12,608 nucleotides of DNA, from contig FN648938.1 in the NCBI GenBank assembly GCA_000310025.1, positions 640,025 through 652,632 on the forward strand, given 5' to 3'. The translations under genes were made by a program, and so were the position numbers. A model generated the notes under the pieces. The model did not search any database. It saw only the letters and a program-made list of their open reading frames with translations, and was not told where the DNA came from. Shown in pieces: positions 1-9,373 of the stretch (position 1 is the stretch's first letter; every line of letters begins with the position of its first letter). Source of the stretch: Ectocarpus siliculosus. Its lineage: Eukaryota > Sar > Phaeophyceae > Ectocarpales > Ectocarpaceae.

Positions 1-85
1 ATTCCCCCCCCCCCCCTGTTTAATATCTCACTCATGTTACGACGGAAAACACAAGCCGTCCACCGTGCTAGCGCGCACTACTCAC

Positions 86-525
86 ACGACGACGCCAGGT
101 ACATCCCCGGGTACATCCACAGCAGCGCCGCCTGCAGCCCGTGCGACCCCGCCTCCGACACGCTGACCTCAACCGGCCCTTCAGCCGCCGCCGCCGCCAC
201 CGCCGTCCCCGCTTCGGCAAGACCGGACGGCGAAGACAGCAGCAAGCGGCCCGCATCGCCTTCGCCACCAGCGCTCTGCGCGGACCAAGAGGATGATGCG
301 GCTGCTGCTGCTGCTGCGGCGGCGGCGGCGGTGGCGGCTCCCGCGAGCGGCTCGACGAAGAAGCTGAACGTGTGCTCGGAGTCGTACCGCCCGCGGATGA
401 GCGGCACCAGGGTCGTGGAGAGGCCGCTGATGTTGGTGATGATGAAGTTGTACAAGGCCACGCTGGTGATGCGGACGTGCCGCGGGACGAGGGCTATCAC
501 CACGGCGAGGACGACGCCGATCCAC
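86..525 (-). CDS. Exon 8 of the MFS transporter (helices 10-11, start of 12)
   Basis: The acceptor CCGCCAG|G joins the AT at the end of exon 7 to rebuild Met583, giving GEMWIGVVLAVV, a typical MFS helix. After helix 11 (ALYNFIITNISGLSTTLV) there is a poly-Ala-rich loop, with eleven consecutive Ala in one run, before helix 12 begins at LQAALLWMYPGMYLASS. The exon ends at 86 before GTGAGT. If this donor is not used, the frame stops two codons later at 78-80, which would cut helix 12 short. Confidence 0.8.
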
Positions 526-3500
526 CTGGCGGCGGCGCCACGAAACCAAAAAAAAAAATTCCTCAGCACAAATCGCCATTTGGTGCACACGTACACAAGA
601 AGTCTGTTTAGGGTGTACAGCAGTGCAGCAATCCGCAACACACATGACCATTTTGGTGCAAACGTACACCACGGAATTCATACAGGGTGTACGGCAATCC
701 GCAACACACATCATTTTGGTGCACACAACTTGATTACGCAGTGGTTTTTTCGAGATACTGTCGGCAACGGGCTGTTCTTGCTCTTTCTAGAGGCACGGCT
801 AGAGTCTCTGCCGTTTGTAACAAAACATGTGGGTAGGGAGGGAGGCGTACAATACTCATGTTTTGCATGCCTTCGTTGTGGGACCTTTGACCACGCGTCC
901 CCCAGAGGACGCAACATAAAAAGCAAAAAAAGATACGCGTACGGAGAATCGAACTCCGGGCAAGTGCTTGGAAGGCACTTATGTTACCACTACACCACAC
1001 GCGTGTGGATGTAGACAGGGGCAAAATACCTCATGTACACCCAGAGCCGAGGCGACACTGACAAAAATTACAGTATTGTAGCAGTACATGACAATACACC
1101 TACCACTAAACCTAACCCAAACGTATGTAAACCCTAACCCTAAGATATGCTTGTGAAGACTACTGTCTAGCACTACCACTCACATCTCTCCCAAGAGCTC
1201 CACCCCCAGGAGGCACAGAAAGCACCATGGGTACGGGGCCAGGAGGACGCCGACGGCGAAGGGCGACGCTAGAGCATTAGAAACGATCACCACCCACAGA
1301 CGCCCCGCCGTTCCTAGCCGCTGGAAAAAAAGAAAAAAAACAAAATGGACTAAGTGGAAAGCAGTTCCAGACGTTGGAATTTGTTTCGCTTTTTGTGAGA
1401 AAAAAGAACTCGTCTGTGAGAAAGTAAAACCATTTTTTTCACTGCCTGCTGCTGTTGACGAATCGTGCAGACCACGGGTATTCCCACGAGGCGAGGGCAC
1501 ACCGCGGCACCGGTAGAGATGCCAAGCCCGCCGCCAAGCTACTATTTAGTGCCGTAGAGTGTTGTACTGCTGGTGCTGCGTGTGGTCCTCTTCAAGAAAA
1601 AGTGGGTACGGCCAGAATACTTTCCTCGGGCTTGGAGAGGGCAGGCAAAGCACGAACAACAACCCATTCTGTGCCAGGTTTATCCGCGTCAAGTTCACGG
1701 ACGGGGAGGGGAGGGAGGCGTGGTGAATTGGCGCTACTCTAGAGAGAAACGAGAGTCTGATCGCAACAATTATCTCCGCTTCCGGCCAAAGTGAATGAAA
1801 AAGCGACAAGAGAATATGCTGAGTTACCATAAACGGGGAAGCAAACTCTTTCGCCTTCCCCAAAGGAAAACGAAAAAAAGCGGGACGCACGCCGTTAGAA
1901 GATAAAATCAAATCGCAAGACTAAGCGCTGACCACCCTAATTGATTGATTTCGGCTTCTACAAAACGCGAGTCTCGGGGGTTCGACCAATCAAAACTCTT
2001 TGATTTCGGCTTCTACGTAAAGCCTCGTTCCTCGTGGGAAACCCCTGCTGCTGCTGCTGCTGCTGCTGCTGTACCTGCGCGACCCGGTCGGACAAGAAGC
2101 CACCAATCATGGCCCCGAGGGAGCCACCGACGAGCGGCACCCACGAAATGAAACACTCCAGCTGGTGCGCCGGCATGCCGACGTCGTGCCAGGGAGAGCT
2201 CGTCAGCCTGAAGCAGGAGCCTTCCACGCACCACGGGTAAGCCTCGTCGCAGATCTTGTTTTCGGCCGAAAGTTGTTTTGGGGTCGCGTGTGGCACAGTA
2301 GTAATAGTACACCCCCCGCCCCCCGGGACACACACACGAGGAGAGGAAAAGAGATGAGAAACGACGTAACATTGGGTCCGGGCGGGGAATTTCGACTTGG
2401 GGGGAGGGGGGGGGGCGCGCACCACAACTCTCGTGACTACGATTCACAAAAAATATGATCGAGTCCAGGGAACCGGCACGAAGGGGAAAACACGACCCAA
2501 AACACCCAACGACTCCCCGAAGACCATCCACAAAAAATGAGCATTAAACACCATTATCAACAATCGCATCACCACCACCGCGTGCCGAGAGAAAGAGCGC
2601 GAAGAGTTCACAATCACCAAACAAACGAACAAGAGCAAAACAAAAAAACACACACACAACAGTCCGCCCGCAAGACCCACCTGGTCGTCGGCGTAGCCGA
2701 CATCGTACGACGACGAGCAGGGGTCGTCACCGTGCTGCGTCAGGCTCGGGTTTCCGTCCAGGAGCGGGCTGAAGTAGCTCGCCAGGTAGTACCCAAACAC
2801 GAAACCGCCGGCGTCGCGCACTCCACCGGCCACGCAGACGAGCAGGAGCGACGGGGAGTCCAGCCAGGCGGCCGAGAGGTCCGACAGCTTGCCTCGAGAT
2901 CGATGGAGGAGCCTCGAGTACGCCGAGCTCCGGCGCGGCCGCGGTGGTGGCGGCGGCGGCGGCGATGCCGTCAACGACGACGACGGCGAGGAGCCGCGCT
3001 GAAGCCCAAGCCCTTCCTCCGCGCCCCCCGGCGGCGGGGGGCGGCGTAGTGTCCGGGGGGGGGTGTACAACAAGCGCGGGTCGGTGGAAGGAGGCGTCGC
3101 CACCGGCGGCGGAGGCGGCGACGACGACGGTGAAGAGCGCGCCTTGCTCGCCGCCGCCGCCGCCAACCACGTCGGCTCCGTTCCCGCTTTCTCTTCCCTC
3201 TCGCGGCTGCTGCTGCTACCGCCGCTACCGACCGCGGGGCGATCCGACCCGTACCCTCCTCCTCTCGCGGAAGCAGAGAGAGAGTCCCTCCCCCGGCCTT
3301 CCCTGCCGACCAGGGAATACACTGGAGACGAGACCGCCGACCGGCTGCCGCCGCCGCCGCTCCTCCTGGTTATCGTCGACGCCGAACCCTCCGCCAACGC
3401 GGCTGCACCCGGAGGCGCTTCCGCGCCGCCCCGTCCTCGCTGCTGCTGCTGCTGTGGCGGCGGCATCAACACCGCCTCGCGCGGCGGCAGCGGCTCCGGC

Positions 3501-6500
3501 ACCGTGAGGAAGGTCAAGGCGGCCACCACGGCCCCCGCCAACGCCGCCAGCAGATATGACCACTTCCACCCGACCAGGTCGTCCACGAGAGTGCCGGCGC
3601 CTAGCGCCAGGCTGAACCCCGCGTAGAGACCCACGTAGTACACACCTGATATTGTTGTTATAATTTTTGTTTTTGCCCCGTGTGTTGGTTTTCCGAGCGT
3701 GGTTTTTGGCTTTCTCTTTTTTTCGTGTCCTGGGGCGTTTGTTCGTGGGCTTCAGCGCTAGTTGTGACATAATATATACATCTGGTCGTACGGTTTGTTA
3801 GCAAAATGGACGGTTGAAGATTCTGCCACAGTATTTCAAATCGACCGTGGATGGTGCTAACCGCTGATTGATTCTTGGTCACTTTGTCATGTTGTGTTGG
3901 GATTGGCGCTAAGGGAAGCACGGTGTGGGTTTCGGTACGGGTGCGGCGGCGGAACTAGGGGGGAAGTAGAGGCAGGGATGAAAGCAACCCTTCACAATTG
4001 ACAGCACGGGCGACAAGTAGCAGGGAGGGGTGGTGGCGCCGAACCCCCGACATGACCGGACCCCCCCCACCTGTGGTAAAGTAGGAAGGCACGATTGGTC
4101 ATAGGTGATCGTTCCTGTCGAAACAATACTCCGTCCTCTCGAGGACTCGTGGTCAATGGTCTAACAGCTACGGCATTCAAAACATGAGTACGCTCCTTCC
4201 CTGTACGGCATCAATGGCTATGAGTACCCCCCCGCGCGCCCTGCGCTCTACACACTTGAGGCACGTGCGGCCGCGGCGGAGATCGTGGGTGTAGCGACGC
4301 ACCTATCGCGGAACCGATGACCTCCGGACCGAAGTTGTCTCTGAGGATGCTCACGGCGAACGGGCTGCAGGCAGCGTCTCCGATACCCTGGCCAATCCTC
4401 GCGAGTGCCACCTTTTACCAACCAAAAAAACACCAACATCACAGACGTTTTCGGGAATTGGTGCGTCGATCTCTGCTGCACGTAGCAGCCCCAATGGTGT
4501 AGCAGTCGAAAAACAATCGAACCAGACCGGTGATCCGTACTGCACTGCGCCCGCCGTACGGACTGAAATGTAGCATCGCACGCAGTAGAGCCTGAGGAAT
4601 GGACCCCGATCCCCCCGACGCTCGCTTACCTGCCAGAACTTGTGCGTGAAGGCCACAGCTCCGGTAGAGGCGCTCCAGACAAGGCATGCTGTGCTTAGGA
4701 GCTGGTGCAAAACCGCGCGGTCGCCAAGGCGGAGCAACGGCGACAATGGAACCACCAACAGCAGCATCAGCAGCATCAGCAGCATCAGCAGCATCAGCAG
4801 CATCAGCAGCAACATAAAATAAAACACGCCCCGGAATCGCACAAAAATATATAAATACCGTAGAACTCGGTTGGAGGTGCCCAAGTTTCACGATAAGGTA
4901 TTGCAAAGCCCGTTGGAGATTTTTCCTGGAGGTTTTGTTTTCATTGCGATGCTGGCACTCCCTCGGTATATGGCACGAAATACCGATTGCGTCCCTGCCG
5001 AACTGGACAAGATTTACCGCTCTATAAGGCTAGGCCTTCGTTTGGCAATACAGTCTTGTAGGCACACGACTCTCCGGGGGTAAAATTACGATCGATCTTT
5101 CCAAGCGCCAACCCCATCCGATGATGTGTTCAACCGCATAGGTTGTCCACGATAGTGGTTGTCCAGCAAGATCAAGTGCATCTGCTTCTACATGCCGCAT
5201 AGTGCACCGCCGCTTTGAGCCCTAAAGGCTGTAACACTTTCAAGCCAAGAACCTTGTGGAAAAAAGGGTCCTTCATGATTCTACACAAAAGTACTGATCG
5301 TGTGTCGTACGAGGGTGAGGGTCGTCCGACACGACGACGCCGACAAGAAGAGAAGAAGAAGAAGACGAACAGCAACAACATCAACAAAGCTCGATGCAGC
5401 CAAGCATACCCGGACAGGGCGGACGCCGCCAACCAAGCTGAGCACCACACCGGCGAGGGAGTTGAACGCCGTGAAGAAGGGACCGGCGATGAGAGCGAAA
5501 TCGAGGCTGTCGTAGTCCACGAACGGTATCTTCGACACCGAGAAGAGGTACCTGGTCGGGTCGGCGCGTCAACGACGGGTTGTCGTTCAGCGTCTCGATT
5601 TTGCTGCTTGACAGGAGCTGTGGCCATGCTGTTGCTGCCGAGGGCTAAGTCCTTTCGCTACATAATGCTTGTACAATTACGTCCCCTCCCCAATTCCACA
5701 CAAAACATACAGGTACTTTCTGACGCTATGAATCCATTGCTAATCTGTCTCAGACTCTTTTCTATGATAGAGATGGTTTCGTTGTGTCATATTAAGAAAA
5801 AAAAAAAACATACCATGGTACAAGTATTTCCTTCTCCCGTGTTTCGGGTCTACTGTTGTACATCGCTGCTGTTGCTATGCTCATTTAGGGAGATTAATGG
5901 AGAATGATCCACGGTTGGGGAATTTCCGGGCTTGCGCGCAAATGCAAACTGACCTGAATTTTCTGGGCGGGGGCATCACGCACACGTGCGCACGCATGGA
6001 CCTACGAAAGTCCTCATTTCTCATCGCCTGGGTTGCGTGGCCGGGGTGCAGCCATCCATGTTCGGTTTGGAGATCTGTACAGATCCGTCGACTATTACTG
6101 CTGTACTGCAGAGAGGTGAGTGCGGTGTGACTGACATACGCAGAGCTTGTACAAATGCTAAAATATGTACAACACCGCGCCACACCAAGCCAACTGCTGT
6201 TGTTGTAGTAGACTACAAATATTTGATAATCACGAACTGACCAATTGATGCCAATAGGAAATTCAACGAAACAGGTCACGTGCAGCGCTTGTACGATAGG
6301 CTTTGTCTGTGTACGCTCCAGACCTACATATCTGTATCACGGCACCAATTAGATTTTATTATTCCTTAATTACTCCGATTTGGTACATATATCCCATGAC
6401 ACAACAGGAGGAGAAGAACCCACCTATCGTACTGGTTCGAGAGGTGCACTAGCACCATCACCACCAGCACGTACGCCACCCTCTTGTTGGTTTTCAGGTA

Positions 6501-6566
6501 TCCAAGGAGGCGAAGGGGGTCTTCTTTCTGCCCCCCCCCCCCACCTTCCGCCCCGCCGCTGACCAT
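86..6566 (-). CDS. Spinster-like MFS transporter, 8 exons, 3' end outside window
   Basis: This is a multi-pass membrane transporter of the major facilitator superfamily; the substrate cannot be told from sequence. Exons on the minus strand are 6566-6424, 5551-5410, 4701-4630, 4411-4303, 3645-2681, 2254-2075, 1320-1184 and 525-86. All seven internal introns are GT-AG with matching phases, giving 729 codons plus one base. The start is ATG 6566, with G at -3 and +4 and an in-frame TGA four codons upstream. Helix 1 (residues about 29-48) ends in NQYDR, the N-x-x-D-R signature of spinster-like carriers, and the codon for R48 is split across intron 1. Helix 4 carries RIGQGIG (124-130). Helices 5-6 (157-205) are followed by a 208-residue low-complexity linker, then helix 7 and a loop with four cysteines. 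Helix 8 ends in GGFLSDR, a good MFS motif A; the equivalent first-half site (VGGVRPVRLL) lacks the Asp. Helices 10-11 are in exons 7-8 and helix 12 begins at the left edge. Introns 1 (5552-6423) and 4 (3646-4302) hold nothing I can name. The family call is firm; exon 6's acceptor has a weak pyrimidine tract. Confidence 0.88.
576..728. repeat. Imperfect tandem repeat, units 72 and 64 bp, about 2.2 copies (intron 7)
   Basis: Units begin with CCATTTTGGTGCA (variants at 576, 648 and a partial copy at 712) and share GTACAC, GGGTGTAC and CAATCCGCAACACACAT. The array is inside intron 7 of the transporter, upstream of the exon 8 acceptor. Confidence 0.7.
925..931 (-). terminator. RNA polymerase III T-run terminator for tRNA-Gly
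   Basis: Seven consecutive T on the minus strand lie three bases past the mature 3' end, as expected for Pol III termination. Confidence 0.75.
935..1004 (-). tRNA. tRNA-Gly (anticodon UCC)
   Basis: The gene is 70 nt and folds into a full cloverleaf on the minus strand. The acceptor stem ACGCGTG/TACGCGT has seven pairs with one G-U. The D stem is GTGT/ACAT. The anticodon stem AGTGC/GCACT is perfect around loop CTTCCAA, giving anticodon TCC. The T stem CGGAG/CTCCG is perfect around TTCGATT. The A box (TGGTGTAGTGG) and B box (GTTCGATTC) are recognisable. A run of seven T on the transcribed strand begins four bases after the 3' end. It lies wholly inside intron 7 (526-1183) of the transporter gene, in the same orientation. 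Confidence 0.93.
1106..1143. repeat. Short telomere-like stretch, degenerate CCCTAA units
   Basis: It contains AAACCTAACCC and AAACCCTAACCCTAA, i.e. about four TTAGGG-type units with an interruption. The site is intronic, close to the exon 7 donor. Confidence 0.45.
2045..2071. repeat. (CTG)9 plus strand / (CAG)9 minus strand at the intron 6 donor
   Basis: Nine perfect trinucleotide units lie directly inside intron 6. On the transcribed strand the junction reads GCGCAG|GTA followed by the CAG units, so the repeat starts at the fourth intron base. If the intron is retained, the frame reads ...DRVAQ, Val, a run of nine Gln, then 25-30 more residues to a stop. Confidence 0.9.
2867..3490 (-). other. 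Low-complexity linker between the two transporter halves (inside exon 5)
   Basis: About 208 residues (208-415) separate helix 6, which ends in TVPEP, from helix 7, which starts at WLDSPS. The stretch is rich in Ser, Gly, Pro, Ala and Arg and holds runs of five Gln, five Ala, five Pro and seven Pro. MFS proteins usually have a much shorter cytosolic loop here, so this is probably a disordered insert. The frame stays open through all the repeats, which argues that it is truly translated. Confidence 0.75.
4759..4812. repeat. 9-bp minisatellite CAGCAGCAT, five perfect copies plus one variant
   Basis: Copies start at 4759, 4768, 4777, 4786 and 4795; a sixth at 4804 ends in CAA. It lies in intron 2 of the transporter, about 60 bp upstream of the exon 3 acceptor at 4702. 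Confidence 0.9.
6424..6566 (-). CDS. Exon 1 of the MFS transporter, with start codon
   Basis: It encodes residues 1-47 plus two bases of R48: a short glycine-rich cytosolic N-terminus, then helix 1 (RVAYVLVVMVLVHLSNQYDR). The donor is GATAG|GTGGGT. Joining its final AG to the G at 5551 restores the Arg codon and gives NQYDRYLFSV, which settles both exon edges. A run of 12 C on the plus strand (6531-6542) is coding here and reads as glycines. Confidence 0.85.
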
Positions 6567-6796
6567 GGCCGTCCGTCAACACTGCGGGCGGTAGCGCAGT
6601 ACAGCACACAAGCATACACAGCAGGAGGGCAGCAGGGTGTGTAGTAAAGTCTGTTCAGCTATATGCGCCAAATGCGGCCTGATTGCACTGATCCACGGAG
6701 CCGCCGGTCTCGTGCGCTGGGGTTTCGCCCCACCCACAGCCCAAGGCAGACAGGCAGACACAAAACACAGCGGCCGTGGTTGAACAGCAGTACCAC
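6567..6796. promoter_or_regulatory. Divergent intergenic region between transporter and ankyrin gene
   Basis: About 230 bp separate the transporter ATG (minus) from the likely ankyrin ATG at 6797 (plus), so both promoters and 5' leaders must fit or overlap here. GCGCCAAA at 6665-6672 (TTTGGCGC on the minus strand) matches the E2F consensus, and a weak TATA-like CTATATG lies beside it at 6659-6665. These are pattern matches only. Confidence 0.4.
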
Positions 6797-8380
6797 ATGA
6801 CGACGACTACCTCATTAACAAGATGCACCTCTTTCCCAAGCGAGTACCCTGCAAGGACTGGAGACCGATATCTTCAAGCTCGTTTCGTACGGCGCCACAA
6901 CAGTGAGTGGGCAAACTGGCTTCGTGTGCCTCTCGAACACGTCGCTGCCCGCGGCAACCTGGATCTGGTGAACATCCTGATCGAAGCTGGGGCGGACGGG
7001 AGTGCGGGATGGAGAGGGTGTCGAGGTCGCACTCTGTTGGACGCGGCCGCGCTCAGCGGCAGCGCAGACGTGGTCACCGCTTTGCTTCGGGCGGGGGCGA
7101 AACCGGACGTGACTGTTGTGTCCATGGCCCCGAAGAGGTCGGCTCTGTACGTGGCGACGGTGTGCGGCCACGAAGAAGCGGCGAGACTACTGCTTTCCGC
7201 CGGGGGCGGACGCACGCTTTGAGGACCCCGTGGACCGGTTTTGTGTGCTTCACGAGGCTGATTACGGGGGGCACGAACAGCTGGTGAAGGACATGTTGAT
7301 AGCTGATGCAGACCCAAGTCGGCTCAGTTCCGCTCCTTCAAGAATTAGTCCATTGCACCAAGCTGCCCTGGGTGGGCATCCGAGTATTGTGTCTGCCCTG
7401 TTGCTCAAGGGGGTAGCCATCGATGTTCTGGACGGGTGCGGGGGGTCGCCACTGATATGGGCAGCAGACGAAGGCCAGTTGGCTGCAGCCGAGGCTCTAT
7501 TGGCTGCTGGTGCCAAATTCAATATCCGGAGCACTGACAGAAAAAATAGCGGCTGCGCGGCCCTCGACTGCGCTGCGTACCATGGGTACGCCCACATCCT
7601 GAAAGCAATTCTTGCACATGGGGCCGATGCGAATGCTCGTGACTACAGGGGCCTCGCCGCTCTGCACACCGCTGCTGGTGCAGACCAGGCGGGTATATGA
7701 TTGAGGAAGGAGCAGACGTCGATCTGATGACAAACGACGGGCGGACACCTCTCGCCTTTGCCGCGTGTGCCAGCAACAACTAAGCTTTGCTAGCCCTCTT
7801 GCATAGTGGGGCCGTGGTAAATAAGTGTGGTGCAAACAAGAAGTACACACCATTGCACGATGATTGCTGTGGGAGGTCTGCAGGCCTGGCTGAGACGGTG
7901 GATATTCTGCTGAGATGGGGAGTAGACGAAACGGCCTTCACAACTGGTGGCCAAACCCCTGCGCATTTGTTCGACAGACCCGCACTCTTGCACGAGCCAG
8001 AGAAGCCATACTGTTCGGATGAAAATATGAAGCGCACACGCCTGTTGTTGGCCCGGGCGGAGGCGGATAGAACGTGGCGTCGTCGGAGCTGGCTGATAAT
8101 GGTCCGCTCGCGCGCCTCGAAGACGAAAACGAACGACGAAACAAGTGGCAAAGGCGGCGGTGATTCAAACGAATCTGCTGGCCGAGCAATAGATAGCTGT
8201 AAGGTTGCGAAATCTGAGGGCGCCACAGGTTCCGTTGTACAGGATGTGAGCGGGCAGGCTCAATACGGCGGGAGTGGAGGTGGAGTTGGAGCCAAGGGTG
8301 CGGACTTGAGCAGCGTGGTGGCGTTGCTGGTGGGGCTTGAGCTTGAGGGCTTGTTCCGTACAGTCGTGGGTTTTCTTTGA
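6797..8380 (+). pseudogene. Ankyrin-repeat protein gene, disrupted
   Basis: About ten ankyrin repeats can be read, with clear helix-turn-helix units such as PLHQAALGGHPSIVSALLLK and CAALDCAAYHGYAHILKAIL. They would form a protein-binding solenoid; partner unknown. The C-terminus is basic (WRRRSWLIMVRSR), then Gly/Ser-rich, and ends LLVGLELEGLFRTVVGFL before TGA. The reading is broken four times. One base is missing near 6930-6934 (GFVCL to LEHVAARG). One extra G lies in the five-G run at 7202-7206 (LLLSAG to ADARFEDP). One base is missing near 7690-7696 (GADQAG to YMIEEGADV). TAA at 7781-7783 falls inside a repeat, before ALLALLHSGA. The frames abut with no gap, so introns do not explain them. 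The 5' part, before about 6849, is uncertain and has further stops. I infer a recent pseudogene; indel errors could explain the shifts but not easily the TAA. Confidence 0.8.
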
Positions 8381-9373
8381 ACGCGGGAGCAAGATGAAGA
8401 GCCTTGAAGCGTTGGTGAGGTCAGAGGTGTTGCCGCTTAGGCTCTGGTGGCTAGCGATCCTGGACTAAGTTGGTGTGTTGGTAGATGGGACTATTTCCTC
8501 TCCCCGCCCCCAGGTTATTTTGCTGGAAAACCTGGCATAAGGCAAGACAATTAGCCATAGAGCTGCGTGCAAACCCCTTGGCTTAGCTTGAGTTGGTGGC
8601 AGGGCTCTTCACTTTATGTGTGCACCCCACGAATGTTCGTTTCTACCTGCAGGTTTTTAGTGTTGATATACTCTGAGGTTGGAACCTTCGGCGCCTTTGG
8701 GGCCCAAATGTATGTGGCGGAATATGCATACAGTATCACTGCTGTTTACTTGAAAACACTGTCTTTCGTATTTCCCTCATTGCGAGCGTTGGTCCGGCGT
8801 TGTTGATCTGCGGCTAGACCAGTGTGTGCGTGGTTGGAGGGTGAAATGGGTTAGGTTGATTGTGCGTGGTATCTTCCCGGAGGGGTCATCCCCCCGCTTT
8901 TCCTTTGTACGAACACCTCCCGGGGCACAAAGATCACGCTGCCTCAGAAGTAATCATCCACTCTACGGTATCATGTACTTTATGGTGTGTCAAACTTACC
9001 GATCAATTGGTGCAACTTCGTGCTGGGTGAAGGAGGTGGTCATGGCAGTCGTCGTGTACTTTTTCGTCTTGGCTTCGTCCATCGGCGAAGAATGCCTGCA
9101 ATGTCACGCGAAAACGCGAATCACGAATACACGCAACGAGGACACGCGAACCCTACAGGACAATAACACGACGCCGGGACAGTCGGACACAAATGCACTC
9201 GATAATCGCGTGCTGCGTCCACACGTACACAGGGCCGCCCTGCATCTCCACCGACAAAAATTCCAGCCCTCGTTCCCACGTTCACTTTGTAGCCAGCAAC
9301 GCGGTGGCATGATGACGTCAGACGTCAGCAGTTCTCTATGGTCAACCCATCCCTTCCCTGAAACTCAAACATA
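8381..9373. other. Stretch without a confident gene
   Basis: The first 100-200 bases are probably former 3' flank of the ankyrin gene. The longest open frame on the plus strand (8826-9428; from ATG 9042 it starts MAVVVYFFVLASS, a hydrophobic, signal-like N-terminus) runs on into the palindrome repeats. It shows no family resemblance, so I do not call it a gene. Confidence 0.4.
9313..9327. promoter_or_regulatory. Two overlapping CRE/bZIP-like sites
   Basis: TGACGTCA (9313-9320) is the full CRE palindrome and is followed at once by GACGTCA (9321-9327). bZIP factors bind such sites in many eukaryotes. It sits 47 bp before the first CTTCCATGGAAG. No gene is seen for it to control. Confidence 0.3.

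Noticed and set aside
935-1004. tRNA read on the plus strand
   Set aside because: The T loop, A and B boxes and T-run terminator are correct only on the minus strand.
34-1014. Long plus-strand open frame (326 codons)
   Set aside because: It is the antisense shadow of transporter exon 8 and then runs through intron 7 and the tRNA; its composition is Ala-run and low-complexity.
2537-3626. Several long plus-strand frames opposite exon 5
   Set aside because: They are antisense shadows of a GC-rich, repeat-coded exon; the minus strand gives clear MFS helices on both sides.
5172-5627. ATG at 5627 as transporter start, with a frameshift into exon 2
   Set aside because: The frame conflicts with exon 2, whereas exon 1 at 6424-6566 joins it in perfect phase and supplies helix 1.
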